5,451 nt of DNA from an uncultured Slackia sp. (lineage in GTDB: Bacteria > Actinomycetota > Coriobacteriia > Coriobacteriales > Eggerthellaceae), in contig CAKUEV010000136.1 of assembly GCA_934646845.1 (NCBI GenBank), positions 1 to 5,451 of the forward strand, given 5' to 3'. Each line of letters begins with the position of its first letter. Position 1 is the first letter of the stretch. Below, one piece after another: positions 5,113 through 5,451 of the stretch. The notes under the pieces were generated by a model that had not been told where the DNA came from, ran no database searches, and saw only the letters and a program-made list of their open reading frames with translations. Position numbers and translations under genes: made by a program.

Positions 5113-5130
5113 TTGAATTCACATAGTTGA
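5110..5130 (+). repeat. Direct repeat TAGTTGA x2
   Basis: TAGTTGA occurs at 5110-5116 and 5124-5130, seven bases apart (period 14). It lies between the TATATAT element and the hairpin. It could be a regulator half-site pair or the 5' part of a small transcript; the repeats are short and may be chance. Confidence 0.3.
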
Positions 5131-5133
5131 GTA

Positions 5134-5182
5134 AACGCCCCCGGGGACCGAAGCGCGCAAGCGCCGGGCCTCCGGGGGCGTT
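5134..5182 (+). terminator. Long nested stem-loop, probable terminator of the ridA-ABC operon
   Basis: AACGCCCCCGG (5134-5144) pairs perfectly with CCGGGGGCGTT (5172-5182). The interior folds again: GG/CC and CCG/CGG pairs lead to GCGC (5153-5156) and GCGC (5161-5164) closed by a GCAA, a GNRA-type tetraloop. On the plus strand only TTCGC follows. On the minus strand GTTTACTC follows, so termination may act in both directions. It is the first strong hairpin after the ABC gene, 120 bases past its stop. The short U-tract keeps this from being certain; a structured small RNA is the alternative. Confidence 0.5.
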
Positions 5183-5290
5183 CGCGCATGCGGAGCGAGG
5201 AGAAACGCCAGGTGGAACTCGTTTCGCGGCCCGAGGTGGCGCCGATTCCTCTCCGCTCCACCGCGCTGGAGTTGTCGGCATCCTGTGTGC

Positions 5291-5323
5291 GGGAGGGTTT
5301 CCCGGGCGCGGGGCGGGCGGGGG
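5291..5323 (+). other. G-quadruplex-type G-run tract
   Basis: Six G-runs occur in 33 bases. The last four, at 5304-5306, 5310-5313, 5315-5317 and 5319-5323, are separated by loops of 3, 1 and 1 bases. This fits the G3+N1-7 quadruplex rule with very short loops. The tract ends four bases before a perfect TATAAT and occupies the place where a -35 box would be. Confidence 0.55.
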
Positions 5324-5327
5324 CGCG

Positions 5328-5333
5328 TATAAT
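5328..5333 (+). promoter_or_regulatory. Perfect TATAAT without a -35 box
   Basis: TATAAT is a six-of-six -10 match inside an otherwise very G/C-rich stretch. The region 16-18 bases upstream is part of the G-run tract and shows no -35 similarity. If active, it would start transcription near 5340, about 100 bases before the TTGACA promoter's start, and so be the upstream one of a tandem pair. Confidence 0.35.
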
Positions 5334-5352
5334 ACCGAACTCGTCGCCGCGA

Positions 5353-5395
5353 AGGGCCGAAGCCCTGAGCGCGAAGGCGCCCCGCGGCCCGCGGG
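5353..5395 (+). other. Two short GC hairpins between the candidate promoters
   Basis: AGGGC-CGAA-GCCCT (5353-5366) closes on a four-base loop. CCCGCG (5381-5386) pairs with CGCGGG (5390-5395) over three bases. Neither is followed by a T-run. In a transcript from the 5328 TATAAT they would form part of the leader. Confidence 0.3.
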
Positions 5396-5404
5396 ACGGC
5401 CGGC

Positions 5405-5451
5405 AAAAACTTTCTGAAAAAAGTTCTTGACACGGCCGAGCGCGCAAGGTA
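5405..5451 (+). promoter_or_regulatory. Strong promoter with A/T upstream element, cut by the window end
   Basis: TTGACA at 5427-5432 is a perfect -35. Exactly 17 bases later the window ends with TA, the first two bases expected of a -10. Immediately upstream, 5405-5425 is an A/T-rich tract (AAAAACTTTCTGAAAAAAG) where an UP element that contacts the RNA polymerase alpha subunit would lie. A consensus -35 plus UP-like tract in a GC-rich genome is typical of rRNA or tRNA operons, so a stable-RNA gene probably starts just to the right. The -10 itself cannot be seen. Confidence 0.6.

Larger units (their letters stand above)
5015..5451. other. 437-base stretch without a protein gene
   Basis: Frames here are short, Arg/Pro/Gly-rich and show no family resemblance or ribosome sites in place. 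The first half carries the CTAC-TATATAT element, paired TAGTTGA repeats and a nested hairpin. The second half carries an inverted repeat (GGTGGA at 5211-5216 with TCCACC at 5257-5262), a G-run tract, an orphan TATAAT and a TTGACA promoter. I looked for tRNA, tmRNA, SRP RNA and RNase P signatures and saw none. Confidence 0.65.

Noticed and set aside
5192..5262. tRNA-like fold suggested by GGAGCG...CGCTCC and a GAGG...CCTC arm
   Set aside because: The T-loop consensus, anticodon arm spacing and conserved D-loop bases are missing; it is only a set of competing inverted repeats.
3818..5281. 487-codon minus-strand frame opposite ridA and the ABC gene
   Set aside because: It spans two real genes in one register and runs into the GC-rich noncoding tail. 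Its His/Arg/Asp-rich sequence is a typical antisense artefact.
5188..5430. 80-codon plus-strand frame in the right-hand noncoding region
   Set aside because: It has no ribosome site or codon bias, is of low-complexity Arg/Pro/Ala composition, and overlaps the promoter-like elements.

Overview
The window is a GC-rich chromosomal piece of ordinary bacterial amino-acid metabolism: branched-chain amino-acid genes on the minus strand, and a short detoxification/ABC-ATPase operon on the plus strand. The long type-2 LeuA, the LeuC N-terminus, the short IlvA with a single ACT domain and the strong avoidance of A/T-rich Leu and Ser codons suggest an actinobacterium. By overall protein resemblance the best guess is the class Coriobacteriia, perhaps an Eggerthellaceae gut anaerobe. 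That placement is inference; no marker gene in the window proves it.

Layout, left to right. Bases 1-195 (minus) are the N-terminal 65 codons of leuC, cut by the window edge. Bases 196-350 are a leuA-leuC intercistronic gap with unusually dense RNA secondary-structure potential. leuA (351-2024, minus) encodes 2-isopropylmalate synthase. A 183-base leader/intergenic stretch separates it from ilvA (2208-3428, minus), threonine ammonia-lyase. A 392-base divergent intergenic region (3429-3820) follows. It holds the ilvA promoter region, several inverted repeats and a perfect 16-bp AT-rich palindrome upstream of ridA. On the plus strand ridA (3821-4201) and an ABC-type ATPase gene (4205-5014) form a tight two-gene operon. 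The last 437 bases (5015-5451) have no credible protein gene. They carry a second copy of the palindrome-like element, a long nested hairpin (probable terminator), a G-quadruplex-type tract beside an orphan TATAAT, and a TTGACA promoter with an A/T-rich upstream element. That promoter's -10 box is cut by the window end; the pattern resembles the tandem promoters of a stable-RNA operon lying to the right.

How the genes work together. IlvA makes 2-oxobutanoate from threonine for isoleucine synthesis and releases reactive enamine/imine intermediates. RidA, encoded divergently next door, hydrolyses exactly those intermediates. LeuA and LeuC perform the first steps of leucine synthesis from 2-oxoisovalerate. 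The ABC ATPase is translationally coupled to ridA, but its partner and substrate cannot be read from this window.

No mobile element, CRISPR array or tRNA/rRNA body was found. I did not find a wholly new protein system. The points worth following are regulatory: a possible Shine-Dalgarno switch before leuC, the paired CTAC-TATATAT elements flanking the ridA operon, and the G-tract/TATAAT/TTGACA arrangement at the right edge.
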